From NCBI RefSeq assembly GCF_049331405.1, contig NZ_CP186274.1, positions 5,456,001 to 5,520,000 on the forward strand: a stretch of DNA of 64,000 nt, read 5' to 3'. Below, one piece after another: positions 19,083-27,715 of this stretch. The notes under the pieces were generated by a model that searched no databases, was not told the DNA's origin, and was given only the letters and a program-made list of their open reading frames with translations. Each line of letters starts with the position of its first letter. The first letter of the stretch is position 1. This DNA is from PoT sp049331405. GTDB taxonomy: Bacteria; Planctomycetota; Planctomycetia; Isosphaerales; Isosphaeraceae. The position numbers and the translations under genes were made by a program.

Positions 19083-20626
19083 GCGCGTCCTCAACGATCA
19101 TCACCCGGCTCGAGCACCTGGGCGACCGGTTCAATCCGATCGTCGTGAAGGAGGTGCGCCAGGCGCTCAAGAGCCGCCAGTTCGCCCTCACGTTCCTGAT
19201 CCTGCTCCTGGCGGCGTGGTCCGCCTCGATTTTCGGCGTGTCGTTCCTGGGCGATTCGATCGACTACGGGTCTTCGGCCGTCTTGTTCTATGCGGGATTC
19301 CTGTTCGCCCTCTGCGTGGCGACGCTGGTCATCGTCCCCTTCTCGACCTTCCGCAGCATCGTCGAGGAGCGCACCGAGACGACGCTCGAACTGCTGCAAA
19401 TCACGGCACTTTCGCCCGCGCAGATCGTCCGCGGCAAGACCCTGAGCGCGATAGTGCAGGTGCTGGTTTATTACTGCGCGATCGCCCCCTTCATCGCATT
19501 CACGGCGCTCCTGCCGGGCTTCGATATCGTCCACGTGACCTTCTCGCTGGTCATGCTCCTGATCACCGCGCTCTGCTTCTCCCTGATCGCCCTGGCGATC
19601 GGCACCCAGGCCCGCAATGTGACCTTCCAGACCCTCTCGTCGCTCTTCGTGATCGCGATGGCCGCCGGGGGGATGATGACCTTTTTCGGCTTCATGACCG
19701 CGGCCGGGGTCGGCAACGGCCTCCGATTCGACGAGGCGGATACGTGGTGGGGGCTCGTCCTGGTCGTCTTCCTCGGCCTTTCGACCGGATATATCTGCGA
19801 GCAGGCGGCCATCGCGCAGCTCACCTTCGATTCCGATAATCGCAGCACGGGCATCCGGTTGGCCACGGGCGCGCAGTGGCTCTTTACCTGGATCGGCTTG
19901 ATCACATTCCTCGTCGTGCGCCAGCGGCCGCCCATGATTTCCAGCACGTTGACCGCCATCTTGACGACGACAGCGATGCAGATCACGGCCGTGGGGCTAT
20001 TGTTCGTCGGCTCGCCCGACTCCCTCTCGCGGCGAGTGAGCCGCGGCCTGCCGCGCTCGCGCCTGCTGAGGGTGCTGTGGGCGCCCTTCCTGCCGGGTGC
20101 GGCGCGTGGGCTGCTTTATGCCCTCACATCGCTGGTACTACTCGCCATTTTTATGACGGCCCTGCTCCCCTGGTTTACGATGAGCGACCTATTGGACGAT
20201 CCGCTAGCCACACGGTATGCGATCGCCCTGGCGGCCTATTCGGTGATCTATCTCGGAGCGGGCACGCTTCTCGGACGACTGCTGCGGCGCATGTCCCAGC
20301 AAACCTATTCTTATCAGGTACTTGCGCTCCTGGCCCTGGCCAATCTGCTTTTGATCGTCGTGGCCGAAGTGATCCACTTCCTGTCCCGAATGGACACCCC
20401 ACAACTCTTCGATGTGGTCAATCCGGTGATGACGCTACGTTCGATCGCCGATGCCGATCTCGGCTCCGTCGATGCCGTTTCCTGCGTCGTGGTCATCGCG
20501 GTCGTCGCGATCGGGGCGAACATGGGTGCGCTCTGGCGAGGGATTCGTGACATCGTGCAGGACCCGGTCCGCGCCCAGATCGAAAGCCGGTCGAATCTTG
20601 CCGGGATCATCGATTCACCGGCGTGA
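19079..20626 (+). CDS. ABC-2 type transporter permease
   Basis: 515 residues with about 12 hydrophobic segments in two groups separated by a loop near residue 315 (SRRVSRGLPRSRLLRVLW). The start FNPIVVKEVRQALKSRQF is typical of ABC-2 permeases of this class, with the amphipathic helix before the first membrane span. It forms the membrane channel for the ATPase encoded immediately upstream. The operon shows no drug- or lipid-specific marker. Confidence 0.85.
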   Translation: MSASSTIITRLEHLGDRFNPIVVKEVRQALKSRQFALTFLILLLAAWSASIFGVSFLGDSIDYGSSAVLFYAGFLFALCVATLVIVPFSTFRSIVEERTETTLELLQITALSPAQIVRGKTLSAIVQVLVYYCAIAPFIAFTALLPGFDIVHVTFSLVMLLITALCFSLIALAIGTQARNVTFQTLSSLFVIAMAAGGMMTFFGFMTAAGVGNGLRFDEADTWWGLVLVVFLGLSTGYICEQAAIAQLTFDSDNRSTGIRLATGAQWLFTWIGLITFLVVRQRPPMISSTLTAILTTTAMQITAVGLLFVGSPDSLSRRVSRGLPRSRLLRVLWAPFLPGAARGLLYALTSLVLLAIFMTALLPWFTMSDLLDDPLATRYAIALAAYSVIYLGAGTLLGRLLRRMSQQTYSYQVLALLALANLLLIVVAEVIHFLSRMDTPQLFDVVNPVMTLRSIADADLGSVDAVSCVVVIAVVAIGANMGALWRGIRDIVQDPVRAQIESRSNLAGIIDSPA

Positions 20627-20721
20627 ACCCTCCAGTGGCTGCCACCTTTACGCCCGGGCCTCCTTGCGGTGGAGGCCATAAGGCGACTCCCCACGACTGC
20701 TCCCGATCCTCGACACTTCGA

Positions 20722-20770
20722 ACGAAAAAAGCCTCGGCGACCACCTCTCCCAAGGTGGGCGCCGAGGCCA
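20722..20770 (-). terminator. Intrinsic terminator of the ADP-ribosylglycohydrolase gene
   Basis: GCCTCGGCG at 20731-20739 pairs with CGCCGAGGC at 20760-20768, with inner pairing CCACCT/AGGTGG. On the minus strand the hairpin is followed by six U (A-tract 20725-20730). It lies about 80 nt after the stop of the leftward gene ending at 20852, as expected for an intrinsic terminator. Confidence 0.8.
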
Positions 20771-20851
20771 GAGAGCTAGGCCCGCTCCAGGAGGAGGCGA
20801 GCGAAGGAATGGTAGGCATTCCCCTGGAAATGGTCAACCGCGAAACCGGTT

Positions 20852-21919
20852 TCAATCGACCCCGAACCTCTCGCAGAAGCCGTCGGCCAGTTCGATGAGC
20901 TCCGCATAATCCCGGAGCCCGTCCTTCAGGTGATCCTGGAAGAATCCGAGGCCGTGCAACGCCCCGAGCATCCCGCCGACGACGCTCGCGTTGGAATCGG
21001 TGTCGCCGCCGGCGCCAACCACGCGGTAGAGGGTCTCGATCGAATAAGGATCGATGAGGAAGTGCGCGTACGCGAACGGCAAGTTGTAGTAGACGAGGAA
21101 GCCATTGCCGTCGTGGAACCTTCGGGCGACAGCTTCGCCATCCATCCCGTCGTCGAGGACGAGCCGCAGGTCCCGCAAGGGCATGGAGATATCTTTGTCG
21201 CCGATATCAAGGTGGTCGATGGCATACGCCTCTGACGAATTGCCCGCGAGTTGATCGAGTCGACTCAGCCGTGACGCCAGGTCGACGAGATCTCGCATGG
21301 GCGAGTACGCATCAGCCGATCCCAACAGATCGAAGGGCGTTCGGGAGAGGCATTCGCGCAATACCGAGGCGTGGACGACGCTCGCCCGGGCGGAGATCCG
21401 GGAATAGTGCGTCATCGCCGAGAACTCGACGATCGCCCGGTTGCTGATTCTCGATGGGTCTACGGCCATGAGGGCCGCGATCGGCGCCATCTTCATCACG
21501 ACGCCATTGCCGGCCCCGCGGTTCTCCAACCCCACCTTGCCACTCTCACGCCAGGAGATCCCGACCGCGAGGCGGTCGAGCGCCTCTTTGGTGTTCCTGC
21601 CCATCCCGCCGGGCATGCCGCGGGCGGCGACGTGATATGCGGCCTGGCTGTCAATGTCGAGGCCGCCGGCCTCGATCAGTGAGCGCATCACGACCTTGGT
21701 GAAGGCCGTGTCGTCGGTCGTCGTCCCTCGAGGGGTGCCGTGCCAGAGCTTGTGCCCGTCGCCGCTCAGGTAGGTGCGTATGCCCTCGGGATGGTCCCGC
21801 CTGATCCGCTGGGCCGAGTATCCCTCGACCGGCATCCCCAGGGCGTCGCCGATGCCGACGCCCACCATCATGCCTCGCACCTTGTCTCGCGATGGGCCGA
21901 TCCTGCGAGGTGCGTCCAT
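20852..21919 (-). CDS. ADP-ribosylglycohydrolase family protein
   Basis: 355 residues matching the ARH/DraG fold: GDALG near residue 25, the metal-binding TTDDTAFTKVV and the C-terminal GGDTDSNASVVGGMLGALHG, which supplies the second pair of Mg2+-binding Asp residues. The family removes ADP-ribose from proteins or nucleic acids or hydrolyses related substrates. No ADP-ribosyltransferase lies nearby, so the target is unknown. It is a single-gene unit with its own terminator. Confidence 0.85.
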   Translation of the reverse strand: MDAPRRIGPSRDKVRGMMVGVGIGDALGMPVEGYSAQRIRRDHPEGIRTYLSGDGHKLWHGTPRGTTTDDTAFTKVVMRSLIEAGGLDIDSQAAYHVAARGMPGGMGRNTKEALDRLAVGISWRESGKVGLENRGAGNGVVMKMAPIAALMAVDPSRISNRAIVEFSAMTHYSRISARASVVHASVLRECLSRTPFDLLGSADAYSPMRDLVDLASRLSRLDQLAGNSSEAYAIDHLDIGDKDISMPLRDLRLVLDDGMDGEAVARRFHDGNGFLVYYNLPFAYAHFLIDPYSIETLYRVVGAGGDTDSNASVVGGMLGALHGLGFFQDHLKDGLRDYAELIELADGFCERFGVD

Positions 21920-22010
21920 GTGGGTCCTCCGAGCGAAGGCTAACGAGCCGAAGAGGCTGCGGTGACGTCATCCATCAGGACTACGCCACCGCGACTTCGG
22001 GTTCGCCCGC

Positions 22011-23057
22011 TCAGGGGCCGGCAGGGGTCACCGGGGTGGCACGACGGGCGACCTCGGCGGCGACGGCGGCGGTGAAGCTGTCGGTCGACTCCTGGCCGCC
22101 GAGATCCTTGGTCCGCGTGCCTTCGCGGAGGAGGTCCAGCGTCGCGGTCCTGACGATCCGGCCGAGGTCGGTCTCGCCGATCTGGTAGAGCAGGAGCGAG
22201 AGGGCCAGGAAGATCGCCGAGGGGTTCGCCAGGTTTTTTCCCGCGATGTCGGGCGCAGTGCCGTGCGCGGCGTCGAAGAGGGCGACCTTCACCACGGCGG
22301 CCGGGTCGAACGCGAGGTTCGCGCTCGCGCCGATGCCGAGCGACCCGGCCAGGCCGCAGGCCATGTCCGATAAGAAGTCGCCGTACTCATTGAGCACGAG
22401 CACGATCTGGAACCGCTCGGGGGCCATGATGACCTTGCCGAGGAGCGCGTCGAAGAGTTCGACGTTGTGCGGGACCTCGGGGAACTGCCCGGCGACTTCC
22501 TTGACGACCTTCTCGAAGAGGCCGTCGGTCGCCCGCTGGATCGTGTATTTCGAGGCACTCGTGACCCGCTTGTTCCCCGTCCGTCGGGCGAGGCTGAACG
22601 CATAGCGGGCGGCCTCGAGCACGGGACGCCGCTCGACGATCCGGAGGCTCACCGCGCCATCCTCGCCGATCGGACGGCCGGGGTCGTCGTACGTGCCGCC
22701 GGTGGCGATCCGGACGATGTCCAGGTCCAGCTCACGGCGGAAGTTGGTGGGGACGCCGGGAATAGTATAGACCGGGCGGTGGATCACGGAGAGGTCGAGG
22801 CGTCGCCTGAGGATGGCGTTCGGGCTCTCCTCGGCGGTGATGGTCGGGTGCTTGAGGGCCACGCGGGTCGCGGTGATGGCCTCGACGGTCTCGTCGTAGA
22901 TCTTCATCCCGCGGGCGCGGCGGTTCTCGAGGGTCAGATCGACCGGGAGGAAATCGAGGTGGATCGGAAGCGCCTCGCAGAGCCTGTGCACGGCGCGCGA
23001 GAGTTCGGGGCCGATTCCATCACCCAGCAACTCGGTGACCTGATACGTCGGACGCAT
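22011..23057 (-). CDS. Isocitrate/isopropylmalate dehydrogenase family protein
   Basis: 348 residues from the ATG at 23057, which precedes the conserved first strand YQVTELLGDGIGPELS. The substrate-binding region is visible in EESPNAILRRRLDLSV, the Mg2+-binding Asp region in NEYGDFLSDMACGLAGSLG, and the cofactor-binding loop in FDAAHGTAPDIAGKNLANPSA. These enzymes oxidatively decarboxylate beta-hydroxy acids such as isocitrate, 3-isopropylmalate or homoisocitrate. Length and motifs fit an NAD-dependent type, but the exact substrate cannot be set. No leucine-pathway neighbour is present. An upstream start at 23159 would add a Pro-rich, non-conserved extension. Confidence 0.85.
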   Translation of the reverse strand: MRPTYQVTELLGDGIGPELSRAVHRLCEALPIHLDFLPVDLTLENRRARGMKIYDETVEAITATRVALKHPTITAEESPNAILRRRLDLSVIHRPVYTIPGVPTNFRRELDLDIVRIATGGTYDDPGRPIGEDGAVSLRIVERRPVLEAARYAFSLARRTGNKRVTSASKYTIQRATDGLFEKVVKEVAGQFPEVPHNVELFDALLGKVIMAPERFQIVLVLNEYGDFLSDMACGLAGSLGIGASANLAFDPAAVVKVALFDAAHGTAPDIAGKNLANPSAIFLALSLLLYQIGETDLGRIVRTATLDLLREGTRTKDLGGQESTDSFTAAVAAEVARRATPVTPAGP

Positions 23058-23371
23058 GGGCGAGAAAGTCCTTACGGGTTTGATCCGCCTCGGGCCCAAA
23101 TCAGCTAGGCCTTCGGGATCAGACGGGGCGGGCACTTCGATTGTAGGAAGCCGGTCCAAACATCGTCAAACGCGGCACAATTCCCAGGATCGCCAAAATT
23201 CCCCAAACGACCTTGATCCATGCGCTTGGCGACTTAAGAGAACGCAGGTTATATTGAGATATCCTGCGCCGGTGCGCTGAGGGTAAAGCCCTTTCCCAAC
23301 CGCGACACCAACTCGCCGACGCAGCTCGAAACGATTTAACGAATTTCCCGCATGCAGGCAGGAGAGGTTCG
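23058..23371. other. Divergent promoter region
   Basis: 314 nt between the leftward dehydrogenase and the rightward coiled-coil protein. It contains no gene. It is somewhat AT-richer near 23240-23270 (GGTTATATTGAGATATCC), which may contain the rightward promoter; boxes could not be assigned. Confidence 0.35.
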
Positions 23372-23938
23372 ATGTCTACCGCCGGGAAAGTCCTCATCGT
23401 CTTGTTCCTCTTGGTCCTGCCCGTCTGGATCATCCTGGTCTCGGCCGTCGCCAACCTGAATACCGAATGGACTCAGGCCGTGGCGAAGCTCGAGAAGCAG
23501 TTCAATGACCTCGGGCCCCAGGTCGTGGCCAATCAGGCGAAGATCCAGGAACTCCAGGATCAGATCGCCCTGACCCAGATGTCGGCCCTCGACGACCAGA
23601 CCTTGCTCCGATCCAAGATCGCCGAGGTCGAGCGAGGCAAGGCCGAGATGATCCAGATCCAGACCGCCGTCGCCAACCAGGTGGAGATGCTCCACTCGGC
23701 CGTCGAGGCGGCGAATAACGCCCGAGACAATCGCAAGGCCCAGAAGGACGCCGAGAGCGCCGCGAAAGATGCGGCGGTGGCCTCGGTCAAGAAACTCGAC
23801 GAGGAGAACACCAAGCTCCTCAACGACCTACAGAACCTGCGCAAGGAGTTCAAACAGCTCCTCCAGCAGAACCGCGAGCTCGTCGGCGGCCCGGCCTCGG
23901 GCACCAGGCGCGTACGCCCCACGGCCCTCGCCCACTGA
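23372..23938 (+). CDS. Membrane-anchored coiled-coil protein of unknown function
   Basis: 188 residues. One N-terminal transmembrane helix (VLIVLFLLVLPVWIILVSAVA, about 7-27) is followed by nearly continuous coiled coil (heptad-rich Leu/Gln/Lys/Glu) to about residue 168. No catalytic motif. Topology suggests a periplasm-facing structural or scaffold protein. Not recognised as a named family. A clear intrinsic terminator follows at 23983. Confidence 0.7.
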   Translation: MSTAGKVLIVLFLLVLPVWIILVSAVANLNTEWTQAVAKLEKQFNDLGPQVVANQAKIQELQDQIALTQMSALDDQTLLRSKIAEVERGKAEMIQIQTAVANQVEMLHSAVEAANNARDNRKAQKDAESAAKDAAVASVKKLDEENTKLLNDLQNLRKEFKQLLQQNRELVGGPASGTRRVRPTALAH

Positions 23939-23982
23939 GATCGCCAGGGATTTGCCCCCGCCTCGCCGATAACGTGAACCTC

Positions 23983-24009
23983 GAGCCCTCGTCCATCGGG
24001 GGCTTTTTC
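23983..24009 (+). terminator. Intrinsic terminator
   Basis: GAGCCC at 23983-23988 pairs with GGGGCT ending at 24004, and a T-rich run (CTTTTTCT) overlaps and follows the stem. It ends the transcript of the coiled-coil gene 45 nt after its stop codon. Confidence 0.7.
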
Positions 24010-24059
24010 TTGCGCGAAGCCCCGCGAACCACGATCCGCCAACTCCAACAATCTCAAAG

Positions 24060-24332
24060 ATGCGCATACGCCTCTGGGTCCTCGGTCTGGCATTCCTCGG
24101 CTTCGGGGCCTGCGCTCATTTCGCCATCATGTTCGACCCCCTTCCCGGGCGGATCGAAGAGGGTGGATTCGCAATCTTCGAGATGATGGTTTATGCGGTC
24201 GGTCTCGGCCTGATCTTCATGTCGCTCCTCCACGCGACCATCGTTGGAAAGGCGAGAGTTGACGCCTGGGTCACGTGGTTAATTGCCGTGATCCTTTCCA
24301 TGCTCTCCGTGCTCTTCCAACTGCCTACATAA
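24060..24332 (+). CDS. Small membrane protein
   Basis: 90 residues with three hydrophobic segments (about 5-25, 40-60, 70-87) separated by short polar loops. No known family recognised. It stands alone between two terminated or divergent units. Base composition and the absence of better frames support it, but it could be spurious. Confidence 0.5.
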   Translation: MRIRLWVLGLAFLGFGACAHFAIMFDPLPGRIEEGGFAIFEMMVYAVGLGLIFMSLLHATIVGKARVDAWVTWLIAVILSMLSVLFQLPT

Positions 24333-24485
24333 ATCCTCCTCGGTCCCTCAAATTAACAATCCGAGCGAAGCGGTCGCAGCCGGCGCCCCCGGATTGACCG
24401 TCACGCAGTCAGATGCTAGCATGCAGGTTGCTATTCACCGCACGGAGGTGGTACGACATCCCCGAGAGCAGGAGAGCGCCACGAG

Positions 24486-25508
24486 ATGACCGAAGGCTAC
24501 TGGCAAGGCTCGGGCGCGATCCCGGAAGAGAAAATCGTCTCTCACACGACCAGCACCTCGGGGAGTGGTAGCCGGACCGATCCTCAGGGCCAATGGGTGG
24601 GGATCGCGGCGAATGCCGGGTCGGGGCGAGGCAGCAGCCGCAAGCGGGTCGAGCGGCTCGTCGGAGAGCTCCAGCAACGCGGCCTGGCCTCCAAGGTGGC
24701 CTGGACCCTGGAAGAGCGCGCGACTCTCGTGGCCCAGTCGAGGCTCGGATCGAATTGCCGCTGCCTGGTCGCCGCCGGCGGCGACGGGACCGTCGCCGCG
24801 CTCGTCAACGAGCGGCCGTCCGTGCCGATCACCGTCCTGCCCTCGGGGACCGAGAATCTCTTCGCCCGGCACTTCGGACTGAGCCGAGACCCCGCGCAGC
24901 TCGCCGCCACCATCGCCGCGGGGCGTGTTTCGCGGATGGACCTCGGCGATGCCGACTCGCGACGGTTCACGCTCATGGCCGGGATCGGATTCGACGCCGA
25001 CGTCGTCACGCGGCACCACCAGGGACGAGTCGGCCGGACCGGCATCCCCCGCCCGACGAACCGGAGTGCCTACGTCGAGCCGGTGCTCCGCTCGAGCTTC
25101 CAGTACCGCTTCCCGACCCTGACCCTCAACATCGCCGACCCCGGCGCCGAGGAGACCCTGGTCGGGGCCACCGCCTTCCTGTTCAACCTCCCCCGCTACG
25201 CCCTGGGGCTCCCCTTCGCCCCGACGGCGAAGGGGGACGACGGCTGGCTCGACCTCGTCGTCTTCCGAGACGCGGGGCCGCTCCGTTCCTTACGCTATCT
25301 TTGGTTGGTCGCCCGGGGGATCCACCTCCACCGCCCCGGCATCTACCATCGCAAGGTCCGCCGCGTCACGATCTCCTCGGCCGAGTCCGTCCCCGTCCAG
25401 CTCGACGGCGACCCTGGCGGCTACATCGCCTCGGACGCCACGGCCGAGGGGGACTGGACCGTCGAGGTCCTGCCGGACGCCATCGACGTCCTCGTCCCCT
25501 GCGCCTGA
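24486..25508 (+). CDS. Diacylglycerol kinase-family lipid kinase
   Basis: 340 residues. After about 38 non-conserved residues the DAGK catalytic domain begins (GIAANAGSGRG), with nucleotide-binding loop AAGGDGTVAALVNE and LPSGTENLFARHFGL, and the C-terminal beta domain with VQLDGDPGG. Members phosphorylate diacylglycerol, ceramide or other lipid alcohols using ATP (YegS/DgkB/BmrU group). It probably acts at the inner membrane surface. Monocistronic by context. Confidence 0.85.
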   Translation: MTEGYWQGSGAIPEEKIVSHTTSTSGSGSRTDPQGQWVGIAANAGSGRGSSRKRVERLVGELQQRGLASKVAWTLEERATLVAQSRLGSNCRCLVAAGGDGTVAALVNERPSVPITVLPSGTENLFARHFGLSRDPAQLAATIAAGRVSRMDLGDADSRRFTLMAGIGFDADVVTRHHQGRVGRTGIPRPTNRSAYVEPVLRSSFQYRFPTLTLNIADPGAEETLVGATAFLFNLPRYALGLPFAPTAKGDDGWLDLVVFRDAGPLRSLRYLWLVARGIHLHRPGIYHRKVRRVTISSAESVPVQLDGDPGGYIASDATAEGDWTVEVLPDAIDVLVPCA

Positions 25509-25882
25509 CGGCTCGAACCTCGCGGCTTCAGGCCGGACGGAATCTTTCCCCGACCGCGAACCCCGGCACGACCTCCGTCGAGTTTGCCAAGGCGGCAGGG
25601 TCGCGGCCCGAAATGCGGCGAACCTGATTCGCCCGCCGCACGTATCGTAGAAAAATGGCCGGAGTTTTCGGCAATGGCCTCGCCGCGCCCCGCGCTTCTC
25701 CGCAAAATGGGGGAGTTGGAAACTCCGGCGACGGAATCATCCTTACCTGCATCCGTATCTCGATCACGAAATCGAATTCGCGACCCAACCGTCGGACTCG
25801 TCCAGGGTCGTGATCCAACGTCGATCCGTCCGGTCGACGTGCTCGGACCCGATTCTCCCGACGGATCTTCAGGAGTGCACCT
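25509..25882. other. Intergenic region without recognisable feature
   Basis: 374 nt between two rightward genes. No open frame here resembles a protein, and no strong hairpin was found. It should contain the promoter of the lipoprotein gene at 25883. Confidence 0.4.
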
Positions 25883-27622
25883 TTGAAACGGCGCGTCCTT
25901 CCCTGGTCCATCCTCCTCGGCCTGGGCCTCGGCTCTCTCCCGATGCTGGCCGGCTGCGACTACTCATCGACCGCACCGCCGCCTCTGACGATCAACGACT
26001 CCCCTTCGGAGGCCGCGACGAACACGGAGGCCGGGAAGGATCAAGCCGCCTCCACGACGCCGCTCGCGATCGACAACGGCGACCCGGATATGAAGCCGGT
26101 GATCCTCGAGAGCGTCATCAACCTGATCCAGACCGCCGCCATCAAGCCCGGCGGCGCCAACTTCGAGCAGGCGACGACCAAGCTCAATAACTACTTCGAG
26201 GGGACGAAGCCGGACGAGTACCTGCTCAGCAAGGTCGCCCGCGAATTCGTCCTCACGCAGTTCCCGGCCGAGTCGATCAAGGTCCTCGAGCGCCCGACGT
26301 TCGAGCTGCCCGACGCCCGGCACCTCGAAGACTGCATGCTCTACCACGGGATCGCCACCAGGATCGGCGGCACGGGGGACGACCTGACCCGCGTCCGTCG
26401 GCTCTTCGACTGGATGATCCGCCAGGTGGTCCTGGTCCCGCCGCAGTCGCTGGCCGTCCCCGGGATCGGCCAGGCCCAGGCGAGGCCCTATGACGTCCTG
26501 CTCCGCGGCATGGCCACCGAGGGGGGAGGCTCCTGGTCCGAGCGAGGCTGGCTCTTCATGTCGCTCTGCCGCCAGCTCGGCATCGACGTCGGCATCCTCA
26601 CCTACACGCCCGCGGAGAGCAAGGACGAGACCCCCTGGGTCAGTGCGGTTCTGATCGACCACAAGCTCTACCTGTTCGATCACCGGATCGGCCTGGCGAT
26701 CCCCGGCCCCGACGGCAATGGCGTCGCCACCCTCGAAGACGCCCTCAACGACCCAAAGATCCTCGACCGCCTCGACCTCCCTGGCGAATCCCCCTACCCC
26801 GTCAATCGCAAGGTGCTGCTCGAGAGCCCCAGCAAGATCGGCGTACTACTCGACTCGAGCCCCGGCTACCTCTCACCCCGGATGCTCCTCTTGCAGAAGA
26901 GCCTGGTGGGCAAGAACCGCACCGTGCTCTTCCGCGACCCGGCCGACCAGCGCGACCAGTTCGCCAGCGCCCTCGGCACCCACGCGGGCAAGGTCTCACT
27001 CTGGAACCTGCCGGTGATGGTCGTGAATCGCCTCTTCACCGACCCCAAGTTCGTCCAGGCGACCCAGCAGGCGCTGCTCCTCTTCGACTCGAGGTTCCCG
27101 CTGCTCTACGCACGGATCAAGCAGTTGCGCGGCGACGTCCCGGATGCGATCCAGAGCTATATGACCATGCGTTATGCCGAAGGCGCCACGGTCGTCGGTG
27201 GCAAGGATCCGATCCACCCCGAAATCCAGTCGGCGATCGACCACTACTCGGCCTACTTCCTCGCCCTCGCCCACCTCGAGCGCCAGGACACGATGAACGC
27301 CGAGCGGTTCTTCACCGCGACCCTGCGGAACCTCCCGGCCCCGGGGGCCAACCAGCCGTACTTCTTCATGTTCCGATGGGGGGCGCAGACGAATCTCGCC
27401 TACCTCCTCGAGGCGAAGAAGCTGAACTCGACGGCGATCGCTTACTATACGGAGAGCAACCCCACGACGCAGTATCACGGGAACCTACTCCTGGCTCGCG
27501 AGCTGGTCTGGCGCAACCCGACCGCGGCCCCGCCGATGCCCCTGCCCCCGGCACCCAGGCCGGAGCAGGAGGCCCAGCAGGCCCCCAGCGGCTTCGCCCC
27601 GATCGACCTGAACCGCCCCTGA
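25883..27622 (+). CDS. Lipoprotein with transglutaminase-like region
   Basis: 579 residues. Lipoprotein signal with lipobox LAGC (Cys at about 27). Residues about 150-240 (ARHLEDCMLYHGIATRIGG ... DVLLRGMATEGGGSWSERGWLFMSLCRQLGIDVGILTY) resemble a transglutaminase-like fold, but a full Cys-His-Asp triad is not obvious. The C-terminal half has helical, TPR-like segments and ends in a Pro-rich tail. It should be anchored on a membrane facing the periplasm. Role unknown. A bidirectional terminator follows. Confidence 0.65.
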   Translation: MKRRVLPWSILLGLGLGSLPMLAGCDYSSTAPPPLTINDSPSEAATNTEAGKDQAASTTPLAIDNGDPDMKPVILESVINLIQTAAIKPGGANFEQATTKLNNYFEGTKPDEYLLSKVAREFVLTQFPAESIKVLERPTFELPDARHLEDCMLYHGIATRIGGTGDDLTRVRRLFDWMIRQVVLVPPQSLAVPGIGQAQARPYDVLLRGMATEGGGSWSERGWLFMSLCRQLGIDVGILTYTPAESKDETPWVSAVLIDHKLYLFDHRIGLAIPGPDGNGVATLEDALNDPKILDRLDLPGESPYPVNRKVLLESPSKIGVLLDSSPGYLSPRMLLLQKSLVGKNRTVLFRDPADQRDQFASALGTHAGKVSLWNLPVMVVNRLFTDPKFVQATQQALLLFDSRFPLLYARIKQLRGDVPDAIQSYMTMRYAEGATVVGGKDPIHPEIQSAIDHYSAYFLALAHLERQDTMNAERFFTATLRNLPAPGANQPYFFMFRWGAQTNLAYLLEAKKLNSTAIAYYTESNPTTQYHGNLLLARELVWRNPTAAPPMPLPPAPRPEQEAQQAPSGFAPIDLNRP

Positions 27623-27646
27623 TCGGGCCGATGTCACCTCGAACCC

Positions 27647-27687
27647 AACGAAACAGGCCGCCCATCCATCGGGGCGGCCTGTTCGTT
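27647..27687. terminator. Bidirectional terminator between convergent genes
   Basis: AACGAAACAGGCCGCCC pairs with GGGCGGCCTGT and the outer TTCGTT around an 8-nt loop, giving an 11-bp GC-rich stem with A/T-rich outer arms on both sides. It sits between a rightward gene ending at 27622 and a leftward one ending at 27716, so it can terminate both. Confidence 0.8.
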
Positions 27688-27715
27688 TGCGTGGGGTTGG
27701 TCCAAAGCCGGTCGA

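Noticed and set aside
25584..25886. 100-codon frame before the lipoprotein gene
   Set aside because: No motif, no ribosome-binding site, overlaps the start of the lipoprotein gene.
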